From positions 1-52,275 of the forward strand of contig SVIM01000011.1 in assembly GCA_015069485.1 (NCBI GenBank): a stretch of 52,275 nucleotides of DNA, written 5' to 3'. Under the pieces are notes generated by a model. The model had not been told where the DNA came from. It made no database searches and saw nothing but the letters and a program-made list of their open reading frames with translations. This stretch comes from Clostridiales bacterium (GTDB lineage: Bacteria; Bacillota; Clostridia; Christensenellales; Borkfalkiaceae). The position numbers and the translations under genes were made by a program. Below, in pieces: positions 51,306-52,275 of the stretch (within the stretch, counting starts at the first letter, position 1; each line of letters opens with the position of its first letter).

Positions 51306-52275
51306 TTATTTTCTTTTACGTGCAACGAGTGCGCCGCCTACAAATGCCATAGCTGCAAGAGAAGCGATTGCGGTACCAGCGATGGAGCCTGCGCAGCCTT
51401 GTGCGTCTTGTCCGTCAGCGCCTGCGGGGCCTTGAGGACCAGCGGGGCCTGCGGGGCCTTGTTCGCCGTCTTGACCGTCTTGTCCGTCAGCGCCTGCGGG
51501 GCCTGCGGGGCCTGCGGGGCCTTGTTCGCCTTGGTCACCCTTGTCGCCCTTGTCGCCCTTGTCACCTTTATCGCCCTTGTCGCCCTTAGCGCCGTCTTGA
51601 CCATCTTGACCGTCTTGACCGTCTTGACCAGGTGCGCCTACAACGTTACCAAGAATTGCATAAGAACCGTCTTCGTAGATAACTACTAATTCGCCATCGT
51701 TGTTGATGTAGAATAAGATAGGATTCTTAACTTGGGTGTTTTCAAGATCCATAACGATAAGGTTTTCGGTTACGGTTATGGTTTCGTCGTATCTGGTGGT
51801 TTCTGCAGTACCCATTGAGTTGTAGGTAATAGCGGAACCAACATAGTGATAACTAATGGTTAATTCGTAGATACCTTCTGCAACGTTACCGGTGATAGCG
51901 CCGGTTTCAGCGTTGTAGCTTGCGCCTTCGGGAAGGCCTTCTACGGTGAGTTCAGCAAGGGTAATTGCTAAAGATGCATCAGCGGGTGCATCGTTGTTGG
52001 GGAAGTAGTTAACGCCTTCTTCAAGAACGAATAAGCCAGGAGTTTCAACTGCAACGTTGATAGCGCCGGGAGCTACGATGTTCTGGGAAAGACCCATAAT
52101 ACCGCTTTCGCCTTCAACAACGTTAATGGTGGTGGTCCAAGTGTTGTTGATGCTGTTGTATGAGCCTAAGCCGTCAGCTCTAATAGTTACGGTGTATCTA
52201 CCAACTGCGCTGTCGCTACCGATGGAGATACCAGGGATACCGGAAAGGGTACCATCTGCGGCAACCTTTCCGGTA
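51306..52275 (-). CDS. Collagen-like surface protein, N-terminus outside the window
   Basis: Open in frame from the window edge to the stop at 51306; 323 codons visible. The N-terminal visible part has two putative Ig-like (He_PIG type) repeats with motifs such as DGTLSGIPG and LPEGASYNAETGAITG. A beta-rich segment follows, then about 27 Gly-X-Y triplets rich in GQD, GDK and GPA, which would form a collagen-like triple helix. The C-terminus has a hydrophobic segment (IAGTAIASLAAMAFVGGAL) and a basic tail VARKRK, without an LPXTG motif, so it is probably membrane-anchored. It is read in the same direction as the InlB lipoprotein and GH3 genes. A surface stalk or adhesin is likely. Confidence 0.85.
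   Translation of the reverse strand, partial: TGKVAADGTLSGIPGISIGSDSAVGRYTVTIRADGLGSYNSINNTWTTTINVVEGESGIMGLSQNIVAPGAINVAVETPGLFVLEEGVNYFPNNDAPADASLAITLAELTVEGLPEGASYNAETGAITGNVAEGIYELTISYHYVGSAITYNSMGTAETTRYDETITVTENLIVMDLENTQVKNPILFYINNDGELVVIYEDGSYAILGNVVGAPGQDGQDGQDGQDGAKGDKGDKGDKGDKGDKGDQGEQGPAGPAGPAGADGQDGQDGEQGPAGPAGPQGPAGADGQDAQGCAGSIAGTAIASLAAMAFVGGALVARKRK
51409..51640 (-). repeat. Coding tandem repeats of the collagen-like region
   Basis: The 9-base pattern for Gly-X-Y triplets repeats with small variation, for example several copies of GACAAGGGYGAC and of GGGCCTGCAGG-like codon runs (minus strand). Such repeats are prone to change in length between strains. Confidence 0.8.

Noticed and set aside
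51368-51689. Arg/Leu-rich plus-strand ORFs opposite the collagen-like region
   Set aside because: Products of repeated antisense codons of Gly-X-Y repeats; no biological start signals.

Overview
The window looks like chromosome of an anaerobic, Gram-positive, gut-type member of the Clostridia; genus cannot be fixed from sequence alone. Support: AddAB recombination helicase-nuclease, a flavodiiron protein with rubredoxin, a membrane pyrophosphatase of the K+-dependent type, lipoprotein signal peptides, InlB/BspA-type surface repeats, strong AGGAGG ribosome binding sites and TTGACA/TATAAT promoters. Most genes lie on the minus strand.

Layout. 1-2870: a visibly A+T-rich accessory stretch with a C5-cytosine DNA methyltransferase (cut by the window edge) and an HTH-Fic protein, bounded by tRNA-Gln(CTG). 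3205-5786: hexuronate catabolism (kdgK then uxaC) behind a promoter with a cre/LacI-type operator. 6080-10214 (+): a probable manganese (yybP-ykoY) riboswitch with its terminator, then an SPFH/prohibitin-like membrane protein and a PMR1/SERCA-type P-type ATPase. 10296-17332: GT2 glycosyltransferase, GtrA-like membrane protein, GH3 and GH2 glycosidases, with two unusual repeat patches. 17705-24906: small membrane protein, addA and addB. 25053-26428 (+): an unrecognised lipoprotein and a small unknown protein. 26584-27964: rubredoxin and flavodiiron protein, the latter with a 34-bp-period duplication at its 3' end. 28062-36988: membrane pyrophosphatase, a GltD-like oxidoreductase (+), a two-component system with a HAD phosphatase, an NSS-family Na+ symporter and a lipase-like hydrolase.

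The most interesting part is 37101-46132, a tight minus-strand operon: LytTR regulator with a non-canonical receiver, ANL acyl-activating ligase, OFA-type MFS carrier, three-helix small membrane protein, MBOAT O-acyltransferase, and two exported SGNH-family proteins fused to BspA-type leucine-rich repeats (one also with an InlB-type repeat). The gene content fits import and activation of a carboxylic acid, membrane-embedded acyl transfer, and delivery to a surface polymer or protein by LRR-bearing SGNH enzymes. It resembles Dlt, Alg and Pat O-acylation systems, but no carrier-protein gene is visible. 46470-52275 is a second surface operon: a collagen-like anchored protein (cut by the window edge), an InlB-repeat/CBM lipoprotein, and a membrane-anchored GH3 with its domains in reversed order.
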